The notes: generated by a model from the letters alone, not told the origin. DNA of 64,000 nt from Dryomyza anilis (GCA_951804985.1 OX638133.1:35241963-35305962); one strand, 5' to 3'. Positions 23,461 through 34,975 are shown, counted from the first letter of the stretch. Made by a program: numbers and translations.

Positions 23461-25339
23461 TATGATATAAAATAACCTTGAGGTTAAACAAATTAAAAAA
23501 TAAACAGAATTTTTCAAAAACGATTTTCTTCGTTCATAAAATCACCCATAAGTCTGAATTTGGTCTATCTCTTTAAAACTAAAGAAGATATTTTCCCAAC
23601 TAAGCAAATTTTCTCTAGATCTTAATGTAAGTTTTTCATTAACAAAATAATTTTTAAATTCAAATAAGTTTTGGATTTTTTACAATATTTAAAGATATTT
23701 CATGAAAAAATCTTAACTTTACTGATTTTTTATCTATACCACACTTTAAAAACGAGTGAGTGGTTCGGAAAATATTGAATTTCACCCGATTTAAGAGCGT
23801 TTGGGAACACTGTGCTCTGCTTAAATTTCTCTTCCGCATCTGACCAATCAATAACGCGTTTCTACAAATATCTATTAATATTAATATCATTTATAATTAG
23901 TCTTACATAAAAATAATCTTAAAAATAAGCATTACGAGCATTCGTTTAAATGTTACAGTTTGAATCTAACAGTTTGAAAGCTAAAAGAATCTTACAGTTT
24001 AAAAGTATTGCTCCCAGAAGTATGCAATGTTCGGCTATGTTAGTTTTGATCTGTAGGTTTGTTAACTGTCGAATATTCTAACACTAACAATAAAGTTCCC
24101 GTTAATTATTATCATTTTCACCAACCATGTTATTTAACTTCCGTTTCAAATAATGTAATAGATTTCTGTCATTACTGGCAACAAATTTTTTTTTTTTTTT
24201 TTTAAATTTAATTAAAATTAATTTTTAAAATTTTAAATTTCATTAACTTATGAATTTGTATTTCGGCACATTTAGATATTGCGATTTAGATATCAGTAAT
24301 AAACTTGTCATTTTTTTTTTTGCTCAATTTAAATGTAAAAATTGTCATTTCTAGAGTTTTTCATATTAACAAATTTAATTTGAAAAATTCTAAATTGAAT
24401 GTAAATAAAACGTTAGTAGTAATTAAATTAATTTCACCTATTTTAATTCGATTTCGACTACAACTATTAATTTAATTAACAACTTTATGCTTTGTTTATT
24501 ACGTTTTATCTCTATATTTTATTCTCGTTTGGCGCACATACTGTGCTCAACAACACTACGGACGGAGTCTCGACGTAGCTGTCATTTTGCTAATTCGATT
24601 GATTACGTGATGCATTGAAGCGTAGTTTACCAACACTGGTGCAAAGCGTAATTAGGTTTTTGTAGATTTCCAATGGCAGTTTATAGCTTGTGATTCTCGG
24701 TGTTTGTTATATGTACTATGTGTGTGTGTGTGTGTGTGTGAGAGAGTATGTGAATGTGTGTGTGTATTTTTGTAATTTACTAACCAAATTACATGGGACA
24801 TTATGTCGTTATTCACTCATCGGTTGCAATTTATATAAAATTTGCTTGTTTCAAAACGTTTAAATGTAATTTAATTACGTTGCTCGAACACTTTGATTAT
24901 AATTTGTGACAAAATTTGCGATAAAGAGTTTTTTTTTTATAGGTAAAACCTATTGAAGTAGGTCAATTATATTAAGAAAATTATTATTCTGTAAAGTGTT
25001 TACAACATTTTAGGAGATTTTATATTTATATTGAAATATCAATGAATTTAAAAGTCGTCGTTGTAAAAGTCACAACGTTAGAAATGCTTTATAAAAATTC
25101 TTTATATATCTGAAAATATCCGAAAGACTACAAAATTAGAGAAATAGTCTACCCAGTAAAAGCCCTCATATTTTTATTTTAAAAAATGACCCGCAGAATT
25201 CGAATATATGAATTAAGCCTGCACATTTTCAAAGAAAATAAAATAAAATAAATCTATCGATTCATTTTGAAAACAGAAAAAATTAAGTGACAGCATTTAA
25301 GTGTAAAATAAAAAAATAGCATTTTTTGATTTCATATAC
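23461..25339. other. AT-rich intergenic sequence
   Basis: No defined element or gene. Contains poly-T tracts (24186-24203), a (TG)n run (24720-24740) and a mixed-complexity patch at 24520-24800. 25160-25310 resembles the 52.9 and 53.2 kb sequences (GCAGAATT.GA.TATATGAATT and GAACAGAAAAAAT.A.GTGA..GCATT motifs), so it is probably a fragment of that family. Confidence 0.45.
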
Positions 25340-25379
25340 AGCACTGTACTATGGAGCGAAATACAGTTTTAGGTGGACA

Positions 25380-25870
25380 AAAGTCTGAAATTTGGTGGAG
25401 CGGTAATTAACTTTGCATCTTTTATCCTAACTGCAAATGGCTGTGGAATCTAAACAGAACGTTGTAGAGAGGTCAAACTTTGCACTTTTTATCTTATATT
25501 AAATCGGAATATTTGGTATAAAAACCATAGGGATTGACTTAGTAGGTGTCAAGATATCACATCGTTATCTTCAAATGACTGTAGAACCTAAACGGAGCGT
25601 CGTAGAGAGATCAAACTTTGCGCTTTTTATTCTAACTTCAAATGTCTGTAGAATCTAAATGGAGCGTCGTAGAATAGTCAAACTTCGTACTTTTTATCTC
25701 ATACAAAAGCTGAATATTTGGTATAAAATTCATAGGGATCGACTTAGTAGGAGTCGATATATAACATCTTTAACTTCAAATGGCAATAGTACGGACCGTC
25801 GTAAAGCGGTCAAACTTGGTACTTTTTATACCAACTTCAAATGGCTGTAGAATCCATGTAGAATCCATCC
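25380..25870 (+). repeat. Diverged tandem relative of the 1-6916 satellite
   Basis: At least five degenerate units. The clearest read CTGTAGAACCTAAACGGAGC then GTCGTAGAGAGATCAAA...GCGCTTTTTAT. The satellite reads CATAACTCCTAAACGGAGCG then TCCTAGAGGGTTGAAAGTAGTCGCTTTTTAT. The shared CTAAACGGAGCGTC.TAGAG and CTTTTTAT blocks, in the same order and spacing, indicate common ancestry. This tract sits inside the Helitron-like copy H4. Confidence 0.7.
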
Positions 25871-26391
25871 ATAATCCATCCAAACTTGGCACCTTTTGGT
25901 GCATATAAAAAGCAAAAACTCGGAAACTGCTTTATCGACTTGGATGATACTTTAACTTTGTTCTTCTCAATACAGGGGTTGTTTAGGAAAATACGGAAAT
26001 TAGAATAATTCAAAATTCCCAAAGGAGGAATTGGACAAAGGAGCGTGGCATCTCTCATATATTTATATGCGAAATGCCACTATAAATTCTATATATCGTA
26101 ACGTACCTTCTAATACTTTGTTTTCACTTTGCCTTTTTGTGTCAGTTTTATGTTTAAAAATGTCTCAAATTTGTTGTTTTTCGACATGAAAAAGCTGGCT
26201 GTTTGATTTCGTTTCAAATTTTTAATTAAAATATTGATTTTACACAGTTTTTACGTCGCAATTATAAATTAAATAAAAAAAAAAACAAATATAATACAAA
26301 ATTGCATGTAAACCAAACATAAGAGTAGAGTTAAACGACTTAGGCATTTAGAAAAACAACTCACGGGCGAAGATGTGCACGGATCCAGCTA
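25380..26391 (+). mobile_element. Helitron-like non-autonomous element, copy H4, 5' end not found
   Basis: The 3' end reads GATGTGCACGGATCCAGCTA, matching the other copies. GGAATTGGACAAAGGAGCGT at about 26030 matches their internal conserved segment. The upstream part is the satellite-related tract. I did not find the CTCTTGGTCCGTCTGT 5' end, so the start is a minimum extent. Confidence 0.45.
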
Positions 26392-26457
26392 TTTTTAATT
26401 AAAATATTTATTTACGTTATTTGAAAATATTATTACTTACTTATTAATTTTCTTATT

Positions 26458-26796
26458 AAAGGGTTTTTAACAGGGACGCTACAAAAGTAGAGCGACAGGG
26501 ACAGCAAACGATGCCATATTTCTTGCCGCTCTTTTGATATATCTCTTCAGTAAGGTTTGTCATTTCATGATTCGAATACGAATTCGAATTTTGTTAGTAA
26601 ATTTTAATAAATTCGACTCGTTGTTGGCTAGTATATAATTTCCATCATGAAATGGCAAACCTTATGGAAGAAAAATGTTAAAAGAGCGGCCAGAAATATG
26701 GGGTCGTTTGCAGTCCCTGTGGCTCTAATTTTGTAGCGTCCCTGTTGAAAAACCCTTGAAAAAACGTTTGTAGCGCTCTTATTGAAAAACCCTTTA
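26458..26796. mobile_element. Foldback MITE, AAAGGGTTTTT ends, copy without satellite
   Basis: AAAGGGTTTTTAACAGGGAC at the left; on the right the inverted GTCCCTGTTGAAAAACCCTT, then an outer repeat ending AATAAAGGG in reverse. Internal arms GGTTTG.CATTTCATGAT and its inverse continue the hairpin, so nearly the whole element folds. It is inserted right next to the 3' end of H5. Sister copy: 61211-61787. Confidence 0.75.
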
Positions 26797-26797
26797 T

Positions 26798-27480
26798 TCT
26801 AGCAGGGACCCGTGCTTCGCTGTTGACGTTTTTTATTGGTGTTATAAATGTAGTAACCAAAACAAATATAATTCTACGCAAAACAACTTTTTTCAAAGAC
26901 AATTCTTCCTCCGACTGTTCTTCCCCATTAGTTATTTTAGTGTGGTGAGTTTAATTGTGGTGAGTTTTAGTGTGGTGAGTTTTATTGTTGTGAGTTTTAG
27001 TGAGGTGAGTTTTAGTGTGGTAAGTTTAAGTGTGGTGAGTTTTAGTGTGGCAAGTTTTAGTGTGGTGCGTTTTAAAAAACGCTATGCATTTGAAAAACTA
27101 GGTATTCCGTTGAATACATTACCAACAAATTATACAGAATTAATGTATGAAATGAATAAAAACAAAAATAATTCTCCGCCAAAACAACATTTCTCAAATT
27201 CAATTCTGCCTCCGACTGTCCTTCCCCGTAGTTTTTTTCAGTTGATATTGTAGTGTGGTGAGTTTTAGTGTGTTGAGTTGTGGTGTGGTAAGTTTTAGTG
27301 TGGTGAGTTTTAGTGTGGTGAGTTTAAGTGTGGTGAGTTTTAGTGTGGTGAGTTTTAGTGTGGTGAGTTTTAGTGTGGTGAGTTTTAGTATGGTCAGTTT
27401 TAGTAAAAATGCAATGCATTTGAAAATGCTAGGTATCCAGTTAAAAACAGCACCTACGAATTATACAGAACTAATGTATG
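26798..27480 (-). mobile_element. Helitron-like element, copy H5, reverse orientation, internally duplicated
   Basis: On the minus strand it ends CAGCGAAGCACGGGTCCCTG then CTAG, the family 3' end. Inside, a ~300-bp unit is tandemly duplicated (starting near 26869 and 27169). Each unit contains a GCAAAACAAC/GCCAAAACAAC segment, a CTCCGACTGT.CTTCCCC segment and a 15-bp minisatellite block (26940-27070, 27253-27405). A third segment, GCATTTGAAAA...GAAATG, is discussed in the findings. Confidence 0.6.
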
Positions 27481-27580
27481 AAATGTTCATGGGAAAATGT
27501 GTTCTCGTTTCGTTGAGTAGTGTAATTGAATGGATCAAGCATTGTGTAGAGCAAAAATATTTAAAAGTATTTTGAATGTA

Positions 27581-28850
27581 AAAATATATAGGTAATCCAC
27601 TTTAAGAATAACTAAAGTAAAAAAATAATGCAGGAATAAACAAAAATTATCTGATTCATCCACGATATGCGAGTTTGTATCTTATTTATTGATGTTCATG
27701 GAATTTATGCAAATTCTAAGTTTACTCAATCCTAATGAAATAAACAAAATATTACAAAGTTTTCTTAGGTACGTAAAAGTATTAACAAACATTTTTAAAA
27801 ATTCTTGGGATTATTGGAAAAAGGTTAAAACGTGAAAATACTTTGAATTGTTTGCAATAATTTGTTGTTTAAATATTTGATCTTTGCATAACCAGAGAAA
27901 TAAATATTTTATTTGGCAAAACATTGCACATGAATTATCTGAAACAAAAAAATAATCATCAGCAAAATATGCAAAGATTTTCCAAATAATTTTGGGCTAT
28001 AATGTGGATTTTTAACCGCCAGCGATACCAATAGGCTAAAGGTGAGATGCCAAAAATAAAGTAAATCAAAGAACCATATTTCTTGCAGTTTTTTTTGTGA
28101 GACTCACTCAGGGCGAAATACATGAGGATTGAATTATGTAGAATAAAGAACGAGGTAAAGCTTATGGGTAGGGGAATTTTTCAATTTCATCACATTTCCG
28201 GTTAGTTGCACGTGTAGCAAAAGTTTTTGCAGAAAAACAAATACCAAATAGAAAAATATTTATATGGGCGCATAATTTTTCATTTTCCAAAACCAGACCA
28301 AACTAAAATAATAAAAAAAAAACAAAATGGATTGCGAATAAATGTAAAAATGAGACAAAATGAAAATATTAAAAAGTTTTTCGATTTGTAGCGTCAATTT
28401 GTGATTCTGCTGATTGGACTGAATGGCGTTGAATTACCCATGCCAGCAACAAAAACATGGATGATGATGACAACGAAAATATTGTAAGTTGAAATGTCAT
28501 GTAATAACAATAACATAACTCAACAACAACAACAACAACAAAAACAAAAACAATAAAAGGCACGGTCTACAAAACGAAGGTGAAAAGTTTTTCTGCACTT
28601 CTGAAGATTTCTTTTGTTTTTCGAATAAGACCGCGCACATTCTTCACTTTCACCACCTTCTAACCTTGCAACCGTTCTCAATATCATCATCATCATCATC
28701 ATCCGCCAGTTCAACTTTGACCCAACCGCCCACAAACAAGATTGGCAACTCTATTGGTTGCCGCTGACTTTCATGAGGGCGCAAAAACTTTCCCTATAAA
28801 TCGTAATAAAAGTGCAAATTTTCGCTGTTTCGTAGTAGATTAGTTAAATG
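27581..28850. other. Mostly unique AT-rich sequence
   Basis: 27581-28370 is AT-rich without structure. 28370-28800 is of higher complexity, with (CAA)n at 28520-28545 and (ATC)n at 28683-28703 on the plus strand. The minus-strand frames at 28369-28735 are low complexity (Met and Val runs). No gene recognised. Confidence 0.4.
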
Positions 28851-29690
28851 AACAAAATGTCAGTGGATTGGCGCCAAAGTACAACAAAGAAATACTCGTT
28901 GAATTTGCTCGCATTCGCCTTAATTCCAGCAAATATCCACATCTCGACATTGATTTGCCGTTTTCCTAATGAGAAGCGAGCAATAATTGCAAAGTTTTTC
29001 TTTTATTATTTTTTTTTTTGTTTTACGCTGGTTTTTGTATTTCTTCGAAAATTCCATTATTAACAGCTCATTTTTAGGTGCTAAACAGGAAATCATGCGG
29101 GATCCCATTAATTAGTTTGGTTGCTCTCGTTTGCATTATTCCCACAAATACATGGCGCACAGCAGCAGTAGCACAGTATGCTTATCAGAAACTTTTAATG
29201 AGAATTATAATAGACACCTGCAAAAAGCAACAACAGGAATCGCAGCAGCAGCAGCAAATGTTGGAAATTAATTACAAAACAAGTAACAAAAAATTAATGA
29301 GAATTAATTAAAGTTATTTTATCACTCGGAATACTCTGCATCATTTACAAATTAACAAAATCATAGCTAAATTGAAATTATACGAAAATCAAACATAAGA
29401 ATATTTAATTTATTTTGAATCGTTTTAAATTCGAAATAAGGTTCTTGATTTAAGATCTGGAAAACTTTGAAAATTTGGACATTTTACTCAAAACCGAAAT
29501 CTTGATCAAGTACACGTAAATATAACCACTGAAATTAATTGATAACAATAGTTAATGCTATTAATATAATTAATTGGATATACTAATTATTTAATCAAAA
29601 CCCTTATGGGTTAGTGTGTATTGCATATACACAAACCGTCTTTACATACTACACAGTTTTAAAACCACTATATGGAATAAATTTTTTGAA
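28851..29690. other. Island of mixed complexity, then AT-rich sequence
   Basis: A CTATAAAT motif at about 28794 lies 50 bp upstream of an ATG at 28848, but the frame from that ATG (71 codons) has no recognisable domain. 29070-29300 has CAG/CAA runs. I do not call a gene. Confidence 0.35.
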
Positions 29691-29697
29691 ACAAATT

Positions 29698-30588
29698 ACA
29701 CAGAAAAAAAAGTACATACTATTTATGAATTTGTTCATCAATTTTATGAATTTTTCATTACGCCTCAACCAATGACCAAATTCATCCAATTTATGAATCG
29801 TTAATAAAACCATAATAAAAAAAAAGTTCATTATATTGATGAACGCTTTCATAATATTTATGAAAAAATTCATTATATTTATGAACATTTAAGCTATTTA
29901 AAAATAAAAAAATATATTTTTTTTATTTTCTTGTATTCTTTTTTTTTATTTTATTATATTACTTTTTTATTTTATTTTACTATTTTAATTTATTTATTTT
30001 TTAACTAATTACATTTTATTACACATCTACTCTTGCTGTTCTGCACGTTGCACGTTTCTTTGGAGTTGTTAACAACAAAGTAAACGATTGGGTCTATTTG
30101 TACGAAATGACATACGAATAAAAAACCTAAGAACTGTATCTGCCATCATCGATCATCGACGCATCGCGACGAGTAATAAAAATAATTACTCATGACGCAT
30201 GAAGCGGCAGTAAAATAAAAATATCTATTTATAGAATGGTCAAAATGGGCCGCAGCACACATCATACACAAATACTCAAACTACCTACTTTGTGTTGTAT
30301 TTTCTATTCTCCTTTTGGTGGACCGGTGTTTTATTTTTCAGTATCGCCTTTATGTTCGGCTGAATTGCACGTGGAGGCTGCGCAGCATTGCCTCAAAGAA
30401 TGAATATGAATACCTCAATGAACGCAATTCATAACAATTATGAACGCGTTTATTATATAAATTTCGCTCAAATTGTGCGATTCGTATATACGAAGGATAT
30501 TTCATAAATAGATTTTTTCCATTTATATTATGAACGCTGTCCCAATTAACGGCGTTCATTCTATTTATGAACAAATTATTTTCTGTGT
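29698..30588. mobile_element. CACAGAAA-ended MITE family, copy 1 (891 bp)
   Basis: Starts ACACAGAAAAAAAAGT and ends AAATTATTTTCTGTGT. Both ends are rich in the near-palindrome TTCATnATATTnATGAA (for example CATTATATTGATGAACG), which recurs in the 45.6, 46.0 and 49.0 kb copies. The middle (about 29900-30390) is unlike the other copies and may be captured or independently inserted DNA. Confidence 0.6.
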
Positions 30589-30617
30589 ACCTTCTGCAAT
30601 GTTTCGCTTTCAATTTT

Positions 30618-30890
30618 TATACCTTATACCTATGTGGTACAGGGAATATTAAGTTTGTGCAGTTATTGTAAAGCCGCTTAGTAGGTTTTTCCGGAATTAC
30701 AATGTGTACCCGTTTTGCCACGTCCGTTTGTCTGTCAACCCGAAACCACGGTAGCATAAAAAATACTGGTGAGATTGCGATAATTTTTCGTCAAGTCACT
30801 AATATATAGCTCGTTCGGAACCAAAAACTCGTAAAGCATTCAAGATACAGTTATAAATTTTAAACCATAGTTTTAGAACTCAACTAATAA
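30618..30890 (+). mobile_element. mini-me-type element, degraded copy
   Basis: TTTATACCTTATACCTATGT then GGTACAGGGAATATTAA resembles the start of the 53962 copy (ATACCCTACACCTATGAGG, TACAGGGTATATTAA), followed by a CCACGTCCGTTTGTCTGTC segment. No right end found. Confidence 0.6.
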
Positions 30891-30929
30891 TATGTCTTCC
30901 AAAACTTGGTGTGATCTGGCCATATACTC

Positions 30930-31140
30930 ATACTATGGTCACTGACAACCATAGTATGGTCACTGACAACCACAGTATGGTTGTGTGAAATCGGCGTATG
31001 GTCAATGAGGACCTTGGTATGGTTGTAGAAAATCGTACTATTGTCACTGAGGATCATATTATGGTACTCAATATTGTCACTGCGGACCACATAGACAAAT
31101 AATATGATTTCCTACAACCATAACCCCCAATCATAGTATG
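30930..31140. repeat. 21-bp minisatellite with internal palindrome
   Basis: Two exact-to-near units of TATGGTCACTGACAACCATAG (one base differs) followed by degenerate copies built from GTATGGT, GTCACTGA.GA and TGTAG.AAATCG. Each unit can fold (CTATGGT...ACCATAG). The minus-strand frame here gives a 7-residue repeat (VVSDHTM) and is not a gene. Confidence 0.75.
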
Positions 31141-31237
31141 ATGCCCTTCAAATATGATCACCACAACTCTAAATGTGGCAAAAAACGAACGAAAAAAAAT
31201 GAAAATGTTCATCAAAATTTGGTTTGATATTATGTAT

Positions 31238-32305
31238 GGGCCATTCCACACCAAATCGACCAGCGGTTGGAACTCACCTTCTTCGATTTCAATGAAATTT
31301 TGGCAACTGATTTTTTCCGACCACTACTTCCAGAGATACAGTGGCAAAAAAAGTGCCAAAAATCACTTTTGTACTGTTGTTCATATTTAAATATCTCTTG
31401 AACTAGAAATGCTTGAAACTCCGTTAATGGCTCGTTTTAAAGCTAATAGAACAAGCTTTTTGAAAAATTTCCAAACTGTAACATGTGGCCCGTGGTCATT
31501 ATCCTTGCATTTCAAAATTGATGTCCTTAAAAAGGACACTTTTTAAAATTCTGAAAATAATCCTAAGTTTTTGTCAATTTATTATAAATGTTCATACGAA
31601 ATTTCAAGATGGTATTTTGATGGCATCATATTTTAAAAAATTATTTTCTAATTTTTTATTTTTTTTTTTCTACACTAAAAGTTGTAATAATTCCTGAATA
31701 TATATGTAACTCTGATTTCTAAAATGAAGTCAGTTTTTTCATATTCAATCTAGTTTTTGAGATATTGATTTTGGCATATAGTTTTTACGATTTTCGAAAA
31801 ATGGTATATATTTCAAAATCTAGAGATAATTTGATGAAACTGACGCCATTTTCGAAATAAGAGTTACAAATACATTGAAAAACTATTGCAAATTTTACTT
31901 TTGAAAAAAAAATATTTTTTTTTAATACAAAAAATATTGATAAAATTTAGAAAATAATTTTTTAAAATATGATGCCATCAAAATACCATCTTGAAATTTT
32001 GTATGAACATTCTAATAAATTGACGAAAACTTAGGATTTTTTTCAGAATTTTAAAAAGGGTCCTTTTTAAAGACATCAAGGATAATGACCACGGGCCACA
32101 TGTTACCGTTTGAAAATTACAACTTAATTTTTCTAAAAGCTTGTTCTATTAGCTTTAAAACGAGTTATTAACGGAGTTTCTGGCATTTCTAGTTCAGTTT
32201 AGTACATGTCTCGATACAATTTATCAGTTGCCAAAAGTTCATTAAGATCGAAAAGGTAAAATCTGAAATTTGACTTTTTTTTGTCGATTTGGTGTGGAAT
32301 GGCCC
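31238..32305. mobile_element. Foldback element, 1068 bp, long imperfect arms
   Basis: Ends GGGCCATTCCACACCAAATC and GATTTGGTGTGGAATGGCCC are exact inverses over 20 bp. The arms stay inverted-complementary for hundreds of bases: ATGTGGCCCGTGGTCATTAT on the left versus ATAATGACCACGGGCCACAT on the right, and TTTTGATGGCATCATATTTT versus AAAATATGATGCCATCAAAA. The centre is near 31770-31800. No protein is encoded. A related but single-arm sequence lies at about 9930-10080. Confidence 0.85.
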
Positions 32306-32954
32306 GTATATATTCAATAACATGATGAAACGTTCAAGATATAGCTCAATTTTCAATTTCTTATTATTATTTTTTAGTATTAGATGAAGAAGACACTGCT
32401 ACTACAATACGAAAATTTGTATTTATGCATGAAAAAATTTGTTTGCGAGATATAAGCAACATTTTTAATGTAAAAATGTTAAACATTTTAGGAATTGTTC
32501 TACCATATATCCTCTTTAAACCCTCATTTAAGAAAATAAATTACGACTATTTGTTAAAATATTTTTAAAAAACAGATTAAATAAATAAAGGCTACCTCCA
32601 GCAGGCCTCTGGTGTCAACTACTAATACTAACAAATTCGAAAAGTTTAATACGAAAATTATGCAATTTATGCACCAAGTGAAATTAACGAAAAAGGCGCC
32701 AAGTAGTGGCAATATAGCGAAACAAATTTCCAAATTCCTAAGACACAAACCGGAAGCATCTCGTTTAAACTTTTAGATCACAACCATTAAATGTCGCCAT
32801 CTTAACAACAAACCAAAAAGAGCTTTGCTTTGAAAAGCACAGCAAAGCACACACTGCACTGCCAGCTGCCAGTACTCCATAAAGAACTTTGAGACAGACA
32901 ATGCTACCGTTTGAAAGTTTTCCGCACAGACAAAAACAACAATTGAATTTATCT
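32306..32954. other. AT-rich sequence then a short unique patch
   Basis: 32306-32580 is AT-rich. 32590-32950 has higher complexity but no gene that I recognise in either strand. Confidence 0.4.
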
Positions 32955-32985
32955 TCAGGACTGTAGCGTAAAACAATTATTATTA
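32955..32985 (+). mobile_element. SINE 3' tail fragment
   Basis: CAGGACTGTAGCG followed by AAACAATTATTATTAT matches the last ~30 bp of the SINE copies at 50160 and 63430. It abuts the mini-me copy that follows, which lacks its first bases. Confidence 0.5.
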
Positions 32986-34847
32986 TACGTGAAAGGGTAT
33001 ATTCAGTTTGGTACGCCGTTTGTAACACACTGAAGAAAGCATCTCCGGTATGGAAAAGTATATATATTATTGATCAGCATGACCTCCTGAGTCGATTTAG
33101 CGATGTCCGTCTGTCCGTCTGTCTGTCCGACTGTCCTTCTGTCTGTCTGTTGAAATCACGATTACGGAAAAAGTAAAAGAGCCAGACTTTAGATTTAGAT
33201 TACTTATATATCTAAGCTGTCTGAACATGAAAATCGGCATGATCGGTCTATTGTGACCTGAGAACCGACCACTTATGTTCAAATACCTCATATAAAATTT
33301 ACATCTACAGATCAATTTTACTGTATACGTGCTTAGGTAAACTTTTTTGGTCAAATATATATTGACATCATGCTGAAATACATGAAAATAATGTTTTCCT
33401 GCGAAACGAGTTGTGGTTCCCAAAAAAAAATTCGAAATTCGGTACACCTACCCATTTGTAAATATGGGTATCAAACAAGGATTGAAACCGTAACCGAAAC
33501 CGAAACCGTAACCGAAACCCTTATAGGAAAATCAGAAATAAACCGATATCCAAAACCGAAATAAACGGTTTCGGTTTTATACCGGTTTAAAACGGTTTTT
33601 AAAAAAACATAATAAGAAATCGAAAGACATATTTGATTTTATATAGAAGATCTTAAGTACATGGCATGTTTAAAATTCAGATGTTGTTTTTTGAGAAACA
33701 ATATTTCCAAAACAACGGTATTTGGTCTAAAATGTGTTTTTTCGAATTAGCAACAAAACACCAGCAACTCCAAGCACAATTTTTTGTTAAAAATTGATTC
33801 AAATTTTAATGATGTTGGTTTTTTATTTATTGTATTAGTAAAATATATAGGGGAGCTTGGGGTAAAGTGGGATAAATTTTGAAAAGTTAATTTGAATATT
33901 GTATAAATTATTTTAAAGGAGCTATTCAATAGAATACCATTTATAGGTTTTTTAATGGATTTTTGAGTGATTTTTCAAAAAGCTCAATTTCGAACGTACA
34001 ACAATGGTAATGAAAGAAAAAATTTGAAAAAAGTTTCAAATTATTAAAATCTCAGTAACTAGTTAAGTAACTAGTCTAGTCTCAGTAACTAGTCTCAGTA
34101 ACTAGTTAATACGAAAAATGAAGTGCAAGTTCGACAAGTTCGAACATTTCAAGTATAAGGCAGATATTGCAGTTCACTGAAATGTTGAAATTTTATTTCT
34201 TTGGCTTTTATGGATGGAAATTGTACAAAATTCTTTTCCTTATGAATTTTAAGAATATTTACCGATGTATTCTTTTTGCTCTTGTTAAAGGTTCGCTTCT
34301 CTGATCTCTTTTGCAAATCAGATCGTATCTCACGTGAAGTCAAAATATTGCTTTTCATTGGTTTGAAGTTTTGAATTGACATTTTTCTTTGCGAAATCAA
34401 TTAAATAATTCATATAACACAATATTTTTACTGAAATAAAAACAAACATTGTTTAAAATACGTTTCCCACCTTACCCCAATATCACAATTTGAACATAAC
34501 GTAGCACCATATAACAATGTTTAGTTATTTGAAAATTATGGAAAAAATGTTATACAAAAAACGATATCAAAACCGAAACCGTAACTTGGAACCGGTACAC
34601 CGAAACCGTTTCGTTATAAAAACTTAAAATCGTAACCGAAACCGAAACGCGGAAAAAATCGAAACCGAAATCGAAACCGTTATTCGTTTAGGTTTCAATC
34701 CTTGGTATCAAATGAATGGAAATTCTTCAGCGATGAAAATTTTGTAGTTATTTTAAGGATTCGTATACCCTGGTGACCTATATACCAATTTGAATGGTAA
34801 CCACACATATGTGTAGGGTATTTATAGTCTGCTTAGACCGACTATAA
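32986..34847 (+). mobile_element. mini-me-type element interrupted by a hAT-like insertion
   Basis: Left part 32986-33475 (GTGAAAGGGTATATTCAGTT, TTGATCAGCATGACCTCCTG, (GTCT/GTCC)n), right part from 34705 (GTATCAAATGAATGGAAATT) to GTGTAGGGTAT at 34811-34821 plus the terminal hairpin to 34847. Joined, these follow the uninterrupted 15298-15910 copy. The first bases of the element are missing. Confidence 0.8.
33476..34704. mobile_element. hAT-like non-autonomous transposon, 1229 bp, 8-bp target duplication
   Basis: Terminal inverted repeats CAAGGATTGAAACC and GGTTTCAATCCTTG are exact. The 8 bp GTATCAAA flank both sides (33468-33475 and 34705-34712), and the uninterrupted host element at 15 kb has a single copy, so this is a true target duplication. 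An 8-bp duplication with CA.GG-type ends fits the hAT superfamily (inference). Subterminal arrays of CCGAAACC/CCGTAACC at both ends look like transposase-binding repeats. The interior has no transposase. A CAGTAACTAGT minisatellite lies at 34045-34108. Confidence 0.88.
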
Positions 34848-34975
34848 TTTTGATAATCCTAACTATCATAATAACACCTACTTTAAAATTTTCCATGGGA
34901 TCTAACCTTCCCAACTGGTTTTTAGTTTGTACTTTTGTTTGTTTTGTAATTTGGTGCTTTGTAATTTAATTTTTA

